The translations under genes were made by a program, and so were the position numbers. From Chlorohelix sp037138995 (GTDB lineage: Bacteria; Chloroflexota; Chloroflexia; Chloroheliales; Chloroheliaceae), in contig NZ_JBAXHI010000004.1 of the NCBI RefSeq assembly GCF_037138995.1, forward strand, positions 110,673 to 174,672: a DNA stretch of 64,000 bases, written 5' to 3'. The notes beneath the pieces are model-generated. The model saw nothing but the letters and a program-made list of their open reading frames with translations, did no database searches and was not told the DNA's origin. This document shows, in pieces, positions 26,291-35,589 of this stretch. Positions within the stretch are counted from its first letter, which is position 1. Each line of letters begins with the position of its first letter.

Positions 26291-26737
26291 TTACTCGTTA
26301 GGGCTTTCCAGCAAGAACCGCGCTTCTTCCTCATCGGGTATTTGAGGCATACGCACTTGCCCCTTGAATATCGCGCCTTCTTCCAAAAAAACCTTTGGGC
26401 AATCAATATCACCCAGCACACCGCCCACGTTAAGCACTTCCACGCGCTCCAACGCCTCGATATTACCTTTTATGCGACCAGCTACTAGCACATTGCGGGC
26501 TTTAATATCACCCATTATTTTACCAGTGGGACCGATAATAACATTTGCGGCAGTTTCGATATGCCCCTCGAAAAACCCGTCAATACGTATTGAACCTTCG
26601 GCTTTTAGCTCACCTTTGAGACTGGCAGTGGAACCAATCGAGGTTTCGATATGCTCATCCGGCTTGATATTGCTACCTTGCGGAACGGTAAGCTCATTCC
26701 CATTGCGCGATTGATTACCACCAAACATCCTAGCCAT
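26291..26737 (-). CDS. Bactofilin (polymer-forming cytoskeletal protein)
   Basis: A 148-residue member of the bactofilin (DUF583) family. A short unstructured N terminus leads to a right-handed beta-helix core, residues ~32-125, with repeats such as GSIRIDGFFEGHIE, VIIGPTGKIMGDIKARNVLVAGRIKGNIEA and GDIDCPKVFLEEGAIFKG. Bactofilins self-assemble into nucleotide-independent filaments under the membrane. It is the second gene after the M23 peptidase on the same strand, 99 bases downstream. That pairing is known from other phyla, where bactofilin localises wall hydrolases. Confidence 0.95.
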   Translation of the reverse strand: MARMFGGNQSRNGNELTVPQGSNIKPDEHIETSIGSTASLKGELKAEGSIRIDGFFEGHIETAANVIIGPTGKIMGDIKARNVLVAGRIKGNIEALERVEVLNVGGVLGDIDCPKVFLEEGAIFKGQVRMPQIPDEEEARFLLESPNE

Positions 26738-26836
26738 TGTGTTAAATTGACTCCTTCACTAACGAAAAAAGGTTCGCGAAAAAATCGCTTGACAGCATAA
26801 TAACAGAAATGGTTCTATAACTGCAAATTTTTTAAT

Positions 26837-28144
26837 CTAGCGGCGAATCAAGGTTGGCACAAGGGTAGCCGGATCAACCGGCATACCATTGTGATGAACT
26901 TCGTAATGGATGTGAGGACCGGTGCTGGCACCAGTATTGCCCGACAAGGCAAGAATATCGCCCCGCCGCACGGTTTGCCCCAACTGCACCAGTATTTTGG
27001 AATTATGCGCGTATCTGGTAAGCCAGCCACCCGCATGGGTTACTTCGACCATATTGCCATATCCGGGGTCGTAGCCTATGTAGGTTACAATGCCTGATTT
27101 AGTCACCTGAACCGGAGTGCCTTCGCTGGCGTTAATATCTAGCCCATAGTGAAATTCTCTGACACCGGAGCGGAAAGGACTCATGCGCCAACCGTAGAGG
27201 CTGGTAAGTTGCCCATACCAAGGCAATACATCAGGGGCAGCATCGGTATCGCCCAACTTACTTAACTGCGCCAAACTGGCGGAAGCCGAATTAAGGTTGG
27301 CGCGTTGCTGTGACAGGTCTTGCCTGTAATTATTCAAAGTGAGGGTGTAATCGGTCAGGCTTTGCTTGCGATTTTGCAGAAGCTGACTGAACGAATCGAG
27401 TTTGCCCAACAAGCCGTTAAACTGGTCAAGGTATTGCTGTCCCTGTGCAGGGTCAAGATAGCCGCCATTAACCCGAATGGGAGGAATATATTGGAAACTA
27501 TCGCTGCCTTGCGGGCGAACTGTAGAAGGCACTAAAGGTATCTGGCTACTGCTCGACAAACCCAACAAGTCTTGCAATTGACGCGCCACCGTTTTGAGGC
27601 TATTAATGCTATCGCCCAAATCCTGAAGCTGTCCTTCAAGCTGACCAATTTCAATCAGCCGTTTTTGATTTTCTTCCTGCAAATCATTCATGCGGCGTTC
27701 CTGCAAATCAATTACGCGCTGGCGTTGCTGCTCACGCACCGATGCGCTATTTTGCCACGCAAGGCTGTCACCGCTGGTTGTAATTGTGCCGGATACTATA
27801 GAGAAAATGCCAAAAGCCGCACCTAACAGTATGGTCAGAAGAATTAACAGAAATAGGGTGCCTGTTATTCTGCCAAGACGTAGGCGCAAAGGCGGTTTAT
27901 CGGGGGAAGTGGCAATCGAAATGGAAAACCAATCGCGGCGATGGGTATGAGGTGGTGTGGAAGTAGGGGTCAACGGGACACGTCGCGAACCTCGCCGTAC
28001 TTCTTCTTCCCCAATCATCACTTCCGGGCGCGGTGCAGGCGGATTAGCGCGTACCAGTTCGATGGCACGCCCATTGGAAGGCTTATTACGGCTGAGTGAT
28101 GCGGTTTGATTTTCTGGTACTTTATTTTTTGAAGTCTCCGACAC
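26837..28144 (-). CDS. Membrane-anchored M23 endopeptidase with coiled coil
   Basis: A 435-residue type II membrane protein. A basic Pro-rich cytoplasmic tail (~1-85) leads to one membrane helix (~88-112), a periplasmic coiled coil (~130-190, ERRMNDLQEENQKR then QLEGQLQDL) and a second helical stretch (~235-290). The C-terminal LytM/M23 domain (~300-430) keeps the zinc ligands in HYGLD and HIHYEV, so it should be an active peptidoglycan endopeptidase. The bactofilin gene follows. The cytoplasmic tail is long enough to bind a cytoskeletal partner (inference). Confidence 0.92.
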   Translation of the reverse strand: MSETSKNKVPENQTASLSRNKPSNGRAIELVRANPPAPRPEVMIGEEEVRRGSRRVPLTPTSTPPHTHRRDWFSISIATSPDKPPLRLRLGRITGTLFLLILLTILLGAAFGIFSIVSGTITTSGDSLAWQNSASVREQQRQRVIDLQERRMNDLQEENQKRLIEIGQLEGQLQDLGDSINSLKTVARQLQDLLGLSSSSQIPLVPSTVRPQGSDSFQYIPPIRVNGGYLDPAQGQQYLDQFNGLLGKLDSFSQLLQNRKQSLTDYTLTLNNYRQDLSQQRANLNSASASLAQLSKLGDTDAAPDVLPWYGQLTSLYGWRMSPFRSGVREFHYGLDINASEGTPVQVTKSGIVTYIGYDPGYGNMVEVTHAGGWLTRYAHNSKILVQLGQTVRRGDILALSGNTGASTGPHIHYEVHHNGMPVDPATLVPTLIRR

Positions 28145-28275
28145 AATTTACTCCCACAATAGCAAGTGAATAGCCCCGCCTACTTCACATAAATAGAATA
28201 TAGGGGATAAAGCCGGTACTGTCAATATGCAAAATACGGCTTATCTCGTGGTAGTTTAAATTGTCTGGTAAGACA

Positions 28276-29175
28276 CTATTTACCCAACGACATTATTTTG
28301 CCCATATCCACTTCCATATACATAACGGTCAGAACCGCGTCATCCGGCTTGATGTTGTAATTTTCGGGACTAGTTGGAACGGCAGTGCCGGAGGAAACGG
28401 TAAACATTTTGTTATTGTCTTTGGAGTAAGCATATCCGTTAGTGTTAATTGCGCGGTTAGCTGTAGTAGAAGACCAGCCATTCTTTTTCAGTTCGGTGTC
28501 GTAATACTTCAGAGCGGCGTTAAGTTCGGAACGTTTGACTCGGTACACCTCAACCTGAACATTGTTAATAGCTCCATTGGTCATGCTGGTCAAAACCTTG
28601 ATGCTGCCATCTAAAACATCACGGTCGTTGGATTTTAAATCAAGGCGGGTAGCGTTGCTATAAACCGGCAAACCCTGTGCGGCAAGGCGATCTCCTATAA
28701 AGAAGGTGAAAAGGATAACAAGCGCTATTCCTATCACCACCACCACTATAAAGATAAAAGCGGTGCTGAAAAGAAGATTTAGTTTCTGCTTTTTAGCAGG
28801 TTGCTCAGTCGAAGCCGAAATTGCCGGGGTAGCAGCAGCAGCAGTCTTCGGTTGCGCTTCTGGCGAGGGAGCAACGGGCGCGGCTTGCGCCACCTCCTCT
28901 GCGGTATTTGTGGCAACCGAGGCAGATACAAGCGAGTCCAACCAACTACGCGCACCTGCTAGGTTAGGATTAGAGGGTTCTACCTGTGCAACCCTGTCAA
29001 GCATGCTCTGTGAAAGTGTAAAGTTGGTGGAAGTGAAAGCCATCCACAACATAATATTGGCATCGTTTGGGTTTCGCTCCAAAAGAGTGGTTAACAAACT
29101 GAAGGCTTCCGTTTTACGACCAACTTGCGCGAGCGAAATTGCATCGTTAAATTGCTCAAGGTCTTGAGGGGACAT
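28276..29175 (-). CDS. Membrane protein with N-terminal TPR-like repeat
   Basis: A 299-residue protein of unknown role. Residues ~1-75 are two helical hairpins of TPR type (FNDAISLAQVGRKTEAFSLLTTLLERNPNDAN). An Ala/Pro-rich linker follows, then one membrane helix (~134-158) and a ~140-residue outer domain with LPVYSNATRLDL and a repeated alpha/beta pattern. The last part reads like a scoring-type domain in which sequence such as LNAALKYYDTELKKNGWSS recalls secreted proteins of unknown function in Chloroflexota. Same design as the 39786 gene: cytoplasmic TPR, one helix, outer domain. Confidence 0.7.
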   Translation of the reverse strand: MSPQDLEQFNDAISLAQVGRKTEAFSLLTTLLERNPNDANIMLWMAFTSTNFTLSQSMLDRVAQVEPSNPNLAGARSWLDSLVSASVATNTAEEVAQAAPVAPSPEAQPKTAAAATPAISASTEQPAKKQKLNLLFSTAFIFIVVVVIGIALVILFTFFIGDRLAAQGLPVYSNATRLDLKSNDRDVLDGSIKVLTSMTNGAINNVQVEVYRVKRSELNAALKYYDTELKKNGWSSTTANRAINTNGYAYSKDNNKMFTVSSGTAVPTSPENYNIKPDDAVLTVMYMEVDMGKIMSLGK

Positions 29176-29319
29176 GTTTCTAAACTCCGGTGATGATAAT
29201 TACAGAAATAATAATAGGAAAAAATAACTCCCTTTTATTATGAAATGAGTAGGCATCTAGCACAATACCAATCACCGGAAAGTACCGTTATAAGTAGGAG
29301 AAATAAGTACCAGAAGAAA

Positions 29320-29883
29320 TCAGTTATCTTCAGGAGCGGAAAGCATCGCTTTTGAGGTAGGCGGGAAATCAGGGGTAAGTTGCTGGTTACGCATAGCCTG
29401 GTCTATTGATGCTTGCTCTTCGGAGCTGATAGTACCTACCGCCTGACCACGCTTAACGGTTTTAGCGTAAATGCGAGTAGCGGTGCGCCCATGTAAACTG
29501 CTCATCACAAAGCCGTTGCCAAAGCTATCAATAATTGCAAGCGCAAAACTCTGATCACCGCCCATATCGGTAAAGGGGTTAAACCGCACAAGACCAACCG
29601 ATTGGTAACTGCGGTTCTGGCGAAGTTCCAGTTCGCGCATAGCAGTTTGAATCACATCAAGCATAGAAGCATCACGCTCAATGCGTTTGATGCGATTTAT
29701 CAATTCCTCAAGACCGCTTTCACCGCCCCGCGTATCGCGTACAAAATTATCCAGCAAGCGGTACATCTGATTAGCGTGTTTATTCACACGCCACAGCATA
29801 AAGCCTAACCCTGCCAACAACAGAAGTGTTAAAATCCAGAGATAGGGACCGGCACTACTAAAGAAACTTTCAAAACCTGTCAT
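29320..29883 (-). CDS. DUF4446 membrane protein
   Basis: A 187-residue protein with a single N-terminal membrane helix (~13-33) and a cytoplasmic remainder. The DUF4446 core is visible: LELRQNRSYQSVGLVRFNPFTDMGGDQSFALAIIDSFGNGFVMSSLHGRTATRIYAK. A coiled-coil stretch lies before it. The function of the family is unknown; in Firmicutes it is often found near the chromosome partition genes, but here parAB is far away. An acidic Glu/Asp tail ends the protein. Confidence 0.85.
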   Translation of the reverse strand: MTGFESFFSSAGPYLWILTLLLLAGLGFMLWRVNKHANQMYRLLDNFVRDTRGGESGLEELINRIKRIERDASMLDVIQTAMRELELRQNRSYQSVGLVRFNPFTDMGGDQSFALAIIDSFGNGFVMSSLHGRTATRIYAKTVKRGQAVGTISSEEQASIDQAMRNQQLTPDFPPTSKAMLSAPEDN

Positions 29884-30260
29884 TTATTCCTGCAAAAAGA
29901 CAAACAAACTTGCGAACCTGCATTATAGAAGGTCGCCTCAACAAAAATGTAAGCACAAACGGCACATCTAACACAATTCTAACGATACGGCTAACGCTTG
30001 TCAAATCGGTAGCCAAAAATCGGCAGGGGTTTATCATCCCTACGAAAGCGCAACGCGAATGCCGTTACCAAAACCCTATGAAATTCTTATTTGAAAGTGA
30101 TTCCATTCTTAATAATAGCCTTTATTATATTATTTCCTGCTTGCTTAAATATACAAACTGATGTAACATTTTAATACCGATTAAAACACTAATTAATTAT
30201 CCCGACCGTATATTCTCAAGAATAAACCCTAATTAGCATAGGGAATGGAGAGTCTAAATA
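29884..30260. other. Gap between DUF4446 and YbjN genes
   Basis: A divergent promoter region of about 377 bases. AT content is high towards 30100-30240. No consensus promoter or gene could be assigned with confidence. Confidence 0.35.
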
Positions 30261-30719
30261 TTGTTCCAGACTCCGATCTATCAAGCACTGGTGAACTTTT
30301 TTAATACGGAAGAGTGGTCATTCATTCCCAAGGAAGATGAACCAACCCTTCGCTTATGGTATCAAGGAACTAGCGGTCAATGGGTTTGCTATGCCAAAGT
30401 ACGAGAAGAGCAGAAGCAAGTATTTTTCTATTCGGTCAGCCCGGTGGTTGTGCCAGAAAATAAATTTGGAGCTGTTACCGAATTAATCAATCGGATAAAC
30501 TGTAATCTGGTTTTCGGCAATTTTGCTTTGGATTATGAAGACGGCACATTCCATTTCCGAACTTGTCTTTTGTTCGATAATACCAATCCCAGTACCGAAC
30601 TATTGCGAAAACTGGTTTTTTTCAATGTAATGTTGATGGATGAATACCTGCAAAGCGTAATGCAGGCTCTATACACTGATGCCAGCCCTGCTGAAGTATT
30701 CCGCCAATCCAAGGAGTAG
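30261..30719 (+). CDS. YbjN-domain protein
   Basis: A 152-residue soluble protein resembling the YbjN family, a fold related to type III secretion chaperones: EEWSFIPKEDEPTLRLWYQG, then strand pairs, LINRINCNLVFGNFALDYEDGTFHFRT, and a helical end MDEYLQSVMQALYTDASPAEVF. The start is TTG, with GGAGAG about 9 bases upstream. No partner is evident; the large gene at 30813 follows 93 bases later on the same strand, and a chaperone-cargo relation is possible but unproven. Confidence 0.75.
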   Translation: MFQTPIYQALVNFFNTEEWSFIPKEDEPTLRLWYQGTSGQWVCYAKVREEQKQVFFYSVSPVVVPENKFGAVTELINRINCNLVFGNFALDYEDGTFHFRTCLLFDNTNPSTELLRKLVFFNVMLMDEYLQSVMQALYTDASPAEVFRQSKE

Positions 30720-30812
30720 CCGCCGCATCTTTCAACGCGACTAACCCTTAATCTACCTCGCAGCACAATTAAAATCAGTTTCAAAAAAAATTGATTTGAA
30801 GGAGAACTAGAA

Positions 30813-33437
30813 ATGGCTCCAAAAAGTCGGAAATTAGCCGGAAAAATACCCAATACGGTAGCGAACAAAAAAGGTAGCGAGGTAGGCATAACCTCTCTCG
30901 AAGCGCCAGAAGAAAGCATGCTCGATACCAAAGAGGTATATTTGAATTTTGGGAGTCGGAATAGTTTCCCCCACGTAGATAACCACAATATCCTGCCTTT
31001 GCAAAGAGCTATTGGGAACAAGGCGGTTTTGCGACTTTTAGCACAACAAGCGCCACAGAACCGTATCCCCGGCGCTAATATTAATCGAAGTACGCACCAT
31101 GTTTGTACTTCAGCTTGCAACCATGCATCCGTACAACGTCAGGAAAACCAAACTGTAATCCAGCGTCACTCCTCTTTTGAACATAAAATGCTAGGTGATG
31201 TCCGCCCTGAAGACCTTGAAATAATCGCTATGGCAAATAACCTTAATAAAAAGGGAACAGCCGTAAACGAACTTGGGGGCGCTTTGCAGATAACCAAACC
31301 GCCTTACACCGGAAAAACCATCAAAAAAGACGATGTATTGCATACCCTGATGCAAGAAATTGAAAGAATCCGCTATTTCAGGGATAACCCGATCAAAACC
31401 AAAAATGAAGGGGGCTTCCTTGGCATTGGCGGGAAAAAAGTGCTGGATGAAACTCCTGAAGAATTCCGTCAGCGTCTGATTAATATGGACAACCAGCGCC
31501 GGATTAAAGAGGGTACAGAAAGCTTAGACGAGGCAGAGATAAAGAAGGGCGCCAAAAACGAGAAAGAAGCCGACCAGTTAATGGCAGCCGCTCAGAAAGA
31601 AGTAGAAACCCAAGTTAAAAAAGACCAGTGGCAATTGGAATTCGTAACCATTCCTAGCAAGGATGGCTCTGCGCCTCTGGTTGTTACTTATGGTGAAATG
31701 AATACCCTCGCCGACATCTACGGTAACATAGAAGAAATGAAGAACGCCGACCCGAAAAACCGCTACGAGATTATGCAGGGTATTCGGCAGCAAGCTCTTT
31801 TCCGCTATATGGAGTTATACGAGAAAGTTACCGGAGAACATTCTTTTGGTAGAAAGTGGACAGGATTTGACGATGCCATCGGTGATACGGGCCCACGTGG
31901 CGGCACGATGGTCGGACAATTGCGCTTGATGGGCAAACTGAAGTTAGGTCCGATAGGCTTTACCGGCAAAGAAACAGACAAAGAAGAAAACGCCTATACC
32001 GCCAGCCTCGCCCGTAATGCCTGCCATTTTGCGCCGGAAAGTTGGCATAGTTGGGCTGAATACCACAACAAAGCCAGACAATTGGCTAGGGATTCTTGGC
32101 AATCTCGCCAAGATGCCCAAACCCTACGTGCCGGTATGACCGGTCAGAAAGACACGAAGGGTCAGCTTGACATGATAAGCGAAGATATAGCAGATAAGAA
32201 AAAGAAAGGCGCAGAGTTTCAAAACGAAGCTTTGATGAACAACGGCTTTGGAGATCACTTCCTGCAAGATTCCTATGCTGCCGGACACTTGATTAACAAG
32301 ACCGAGATAATGAAAGAGTTCGTGAAGTGGCTGGATAGTAAGCCTTTTAAAAGCGACCGTACGGCTGACGAGAAGTGGCGGCAGATTCAGGCAATCGCTT
32401 ATAACCAAGAAGGCATCGGAACCGAAGGCGGCAATCGTTATGATATGTCCTTGCTGAATAACCCCAAAGCTAAAGACGCACAGTCGGTAGAAAATTTGGA
32501 AGGCGACTGGAAAAACCGTTTCGATGCACTGGGTCTCCAAATTCCCGGATCAATGCAGCCCGGCTCACAATATTTTGAATTTATCATCTGGTGGCAGGAA
32601 CGCGCTGCCAAGCGATTCAACACCCGCCAAATGACGGTTAAAAATGCCGTTAAGGAAAGCGGTTTTAACGAAGATTTCGTAATAGGAGCTTTAAGGGCGC
32701 TGGTGAAAGACTCGGTAGCAAGAATAAATTGGACGGGTATCACTCCCGGTAAAGAACAGGCACCGGCTTCTGATGAAGAGATGAAGAAAGTAACCTTCTT
32801 GCTTCGCGAGGATTACATACCAGACAGGAAGAAATTCGATGCATTCCTGAAGGCATACCACAGTGAGAAGCCCATGCCCAAGCAAAAAGCAGGGGATATG
32901 TATAAGAGAATGGCTGCTTCTGTAACCTACAACAATTATCATACCTTCCTGAACAACACGCTTTTGCAAGCCGGTACGAACGTGTTACATGATTACTACT
33001 GTAATAACGGGGTAAAGGTTAAAACCGGAGTCGGGGATGAAATCGGTAAGATTTACGGGGATGATGCGATGCTTAGTAAGGACAGCGCGACCGGAGTGCG
33101 GTATTCGGCTGAAACTGCTAGGCGCTCTCATGATAATATCACGGAAATTATCAAGACAGGGGCGCCAAAATACTCGAACGACGAAATCTTCAACCGTTTC
33201 CCGACTCACGTTATGTTGCCGGACGACAAGGGCAATGAAATTCCGGTTTCATTAGCGGATTGGCATAAGGGGGCGTTGCGCGAACATTGCATGGTAGGTA
33301 TCAAGGCTACTGCTAAAGATAAAGCTATAAAATCATCATTCCAGGAAACTAAAGATTCGATCAAGGATATTGCCGCGATGCTAGGTGACCTTACGACTAA
33401 GGTTTCCAAAGACGTTCACGCCGGGCAAGCCTTCTAA
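30813..33437 (+). CDS. Large toxin-like or eCIS cargo-like protein
   Basis: An 874-residue soluble protein. The N terminus (~1-75) is basic and disordered and ends in LPLQRAIGNKAVLRLL, a motif typical of the N terminus of proteins linked to extracellular contractile injection systems and DUF4157 proteins. His-rich STHHVCTSACNHASVQRQ follows. The middle is alpha-helical. Around residues 479-493 GFGDHFLQDSYAAGHL has the His/Asp spacing of the zinc-dependent phospholipase C-like family. The C-terminal ~300 residues are helical and unassigned. No signal peptide is seen. GAAGGAG precedes the ATG. No eCIS structural genes or immunity gene are recognised in the window. Confidence 0.65.
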   Translation: MAPKSRKLAGKIPNTVANKKGSEVGITSLEAPEESMLDTKEVYLNFGSRNSFPHVDNHNILPLQRAIGNKAVLRLLAQQAPQNRIPGANINRSTHHVCTSACNHASVQRQENQTVIQRHSSFEHKMLGDVRPEDLEIIAMANNLNKKGTAVNELGGALQITKPPYTGKTIKKDDVLHTLMQEIERIRYFRDNPIKTKNEGGFLGIGGKKVLDETPEEFRQRLINMDNQRRIKEGTESLDEAEIKKGAKNEKEADQLMAAAQKEVETQVKKDQWQLEFVTIPSKDGSAPLVVTYGEMNTLADIYGNIEEMKNADPKNRYEIMQGIRQQALFRYMELYEKVTGEHSFGRKWTGFDDAIGDTGPRGGTMVGQLRLMGKLKLGPIGFTGKETDKEENAYTASLARNACHFAPESWHSWAEYHNKARQLARDSWQSRQDAQTLRAGMTGQKDTKGQLDMISEDIADKKKKGAEFQNEALMNNGFGDHFLQDSYAAGHLINKTEIMKEFVKWLDSKPFKSDRTADEKWRQIQAIAYNQEGIGTEGGNRYDMSLLNNPKAKDAQSVENLEGDWKNRFDALGLQIPGSMQPGSQYFEFIIWWQERAAKRFNTRQMTVKNAVKESGFNEDFVIGALRALVKDSVARINWTGITPGKEQAPASDEEMKKVTFLLREDYIPDRKKFDAFLKAYHSEKPMPKQKAGDMYKRMAASVTYNNYHTFLNNTLLQAGTNVLHDYYCNNGVKVKTGVGDEIGKIYGDDAMLSKDSATGVRYSAETARRSHDNITEIIKTGAPKYSNDEIFNRFPTHVMLPDDKGNEIPVSLADWHKGALREHCMVGIKATAKDKAIKSSFQETKDSIKDIAAMLGDLTTKVSKDVHAGQAF

Positions 33438-33464
33438 CCGATTTTTGCAATAACCTAGAGGAGA

Positions 33465-35075
33465 CTATAGGGAGAGATAAACCGGACTACCGCCAACCAA
33501 AGTAGCAACTACGGGAGTTTGCGGTATTTCGTCTTCCGGCGTAACAAATATATCCTGAGCCAGTGCAGTCAAATCCGCCAGCATGCCCGGAGCAATACGC
33601 CCACGCCGCTGTTCATCGCCCGCCGCATAGGCTGCGCCGTAGGTAAAGCCCTTGATTGCTTCGCCAACAGTAAGACATTCTTGGGCGAAAAAGGCAGGGC
33701 GGTTTTCCCCCTCGCGACGGCGCGAAACAGCCGCAAAGATTCCCTTGCGAGGGTCAATTGATTCCACCGGCACATCCGAGCCAAGCGCAATCGGCACGCC
33801 GCTATGCAAGAGAGTGCGGTACTGGTAACTGCGGGCGGCGCGTTCATAACCCCAGTAACGCTCAGCAGCATCGCGATCTGTGGTGGCGTGGGTAGGTTGG
33901 CATGAAGCGATTATGCGACTGGCAGCAAAACGCAACAGGTCTTGAGGGGTAACTATTTGTACATGCTCCAGCCTGTTTCGCAACCTACCCGAATTTTCCT
34001 CACGCTGCATTTTTTCAATCACATCCAAACCTAGGTGCGCGGCGCGATCTCCAATAACATGGACGGCAATTCCAAAACCGCTCCTGATTGCCTGCCGCGC
34101 CTGTCTCTCGAAAGCTTCCGAATCCATCCGAAACATCCCGCAATTATCATGGCGGTGGTCGGGGCTATTGTCGAATGGCTCAAACATGGCAGCAGTTTGC
34201 GAACCAAGCGTACCATCGAGGAAAAACTTAATCTGCGCCAGCCAGAGCATTTCATCGCCAAAGCCCTGCCGCAAACCCAACGCTTGAAGGTGTGGAATCG
34301 CCCAATTGCCTAGCAAAACGGCGGTACGCAAACTCAATTTGCCCTGCGCCCGCAAATTCTGAAAAGCGGCAAATCCGGTGGCATCTTCTATTGAATGGAC
34401 AGCGGTTAGCCCAGTGCGGTGCGCTTCCGGCAAAGCCATCTCAATTGCTGCCTCTGCCTGTTCTATAGTAGGTTCTGGAATGACGCGGTGTACTAGACGC
34501 ATAGCATTTTCTTTTAGAATGCCGGTTGGCTCACCCTGAGCATCGCGAGTAATCTCACCGCCTTCCACTTCGGGAGTATCGCGAGTAATCCCGGCAAGTT
34601 GCAGAGCGATGGTATTTACCCACAGCAGATGGGCATCCTTACTCATTAAAGCAATGGGATGGAGTGGCGCAACCCGGTCAAGCAGCATACGATTGGGAAA
34701 CTCATCGCCCCATAGGTTTTTATCCCAGCCTTGCCCCTGCAACCACGCGCCCACCGGAGTAACTTCCGCACGTTCGGCGACCAGTTCCAGCGCTTTGTTT
34801 AGGCTGTTAATCCCTGCCAGTTTTAATTCCTGCATAATAAGTGACCACCAAGCAAAGTGAGTATGGGAGTCGTTCAAACCGGGTATAAGGGTAGCGCCCT
34901 TTAAATTCAGCGTTTCACGGGCAGCATTTGCGCCATCTAGGGAGCGAATATCCGAGACGCTTCCGGCAGCAATTATGCGTCCATCTGCAATAGCTAACGC
35001 TTCGGCGTGAGGTTGCACAGAATCAAAAGTGTAAATATTGGCATTGTGAATTATCAGGTCTATTTTTTGGCTCAT
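33465..35075 (-). CDS. Amidohydrolase (YtcJ-like, amidohydrolase 3 family)
   Basis: A 536-residue metal-dependent hydrolase. Seen: TLIPGLNDSHTHFAWW with the HxH metal motif, HAIEDATGF-like strand 4 region, VHVIGDRA, LEHVQI and GSDVPVESIDPRKGI with the conserved Asp, in the order of the YtcJ/exoenzyme-regulator-like amidohydrolases. The substrate is unknown. The ATG at 35075 is preferred over an upstream non-ATG start because a TGCTATAAT promoter lies 6 bases ahead of it. Confidence 0.92.
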   Translation of the reverse strand: MSQKIDLIIHNANIYTFDSVQPHAEALAIADGRIIAAGSVSDIRSLDGANAARETLNLKGATLIPGLNDSHTHFAWWSLIMQELKLAGINSLNKALELVAERAEVTPVGAWLQGQGWDKNLWGDEFPNRMLLDRVAPLHPIALMSKDAHLLWVNTIALQLAGITRDTPEVEGGEITRDAQGEPTGILKENAMRLVHRVIPEPTIEQAEAAIEMALPEAHRTGLTAVHSIEDATGFAAFQNLRAQGKLSLRTAVLLGNWAIPHLQALGLRQGFGDEMLWLAQIKFFLDGTLGSQTAAMFEPFDNSPDHRHDNCGMFRMDSEAFERQARQAIRSGFGIAVHVIGDRAAHLGLDVIEKMQREENSGRLRNRLEHVQIVTPQDLLRFAASRIIASCQPTHATTDRDAAERYWGYERAARSYQYRTLLHSGVPIALGSDVPVESIDPRKGIFAAVSRRREGENRPAFFAQECLTVGEAIKGFTYGAAYAAGDEQRRGRIAPGMLADLTALAQDIFVTPEDEIPQTPVVATLVGGSPVYLSL

Positions 35076-35081
35076 TGGTGC

Positions 35082-35090
35082 ATTATAGCA
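35082..35090 (-). promoter_or_regulatory. Extended -10 element immediately ahead of the amidohydrolase
   Basis: On the minus strand TGCTATAAT ends 6 bases before the ATG, so the transcript would start at or next to the start codon. No Shine-Dalgarno sequence is present, which fits a leaderless mRNA. Confidence 0.5.
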
Positions 35091-35154
35091 TGAAAAAACC
35101 CTCACCCCAGAACAGGAAGAGTAAGCCAAAAGAATACCACAAATAAGATTTTAT

Positions 35155-35589
35155 TTATGAAACGAGCAGAATGTGGTCTGTAGAAGGACGGCGGGTAGAA
35201 CAAGCGTAATCGGGTTGTAATCGCCAAACATTTGCTATCAGTGCAGCAAGCTTTTGGTTATCGCTACCATCTCTGGGCAGATAATAATCTGCGCCAGCTT
35301 TGAAAACAGCGCCTACCATCGCATAAGCCCTGTCGTTAGCATATGCTACTATTTTGATTTGCTGAAACTTCGCGCTATTTTTAATCTTCCCGCAAAGTTC
35401 CAACCCGCTAATGTCCGGTAGAGCTAAATCCAGCGCTATCATATCCAGCGTTAATTCATGCAACAATTTAAGCGCAAAGCTGCCGCTAGGGGCGTATAGA
35501 ATAGCTGCTTCAGGAACAGTCTCCGCAAGAGTAAGCTTAACTGCATGATAGCGGCTGAAATCCTTATCCACTATAAGTATTGAAGCCAT
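35155..35589 (-). CDS. Stand-alone response regulator receiver protein
   Basis: A 144-residue CheY-like receiver without an output domain. ILIVDKD supplies the acidic pocket (one position Lys), the phospho-acceptor Asp is in MIALDLALPDISG. The switch Thr/Ser is replaced by Ala (IVAYAND), and the usual KP is PR (YYLPRDG), so it may be atypical in phosphorylation or signalling. The ATG at 35589 has GGAG 11 bases upstream. The target is unknown; it stands next to the amidohydrolase on the same strand. Confidence 0.8.
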   Translation of the reverse strand: MASILIVDKDFSRYHAVKLTLAETVPEAAILYAPSGSFALKLLHELTLDMIALDLALPDISGLELCGKIKNSAKFQQIKIVAYANDRAYAMVGAVFKAGADYYLPRDGSDNQKLAALIANVWRLQPDYACSTRRPSTDHILLVS

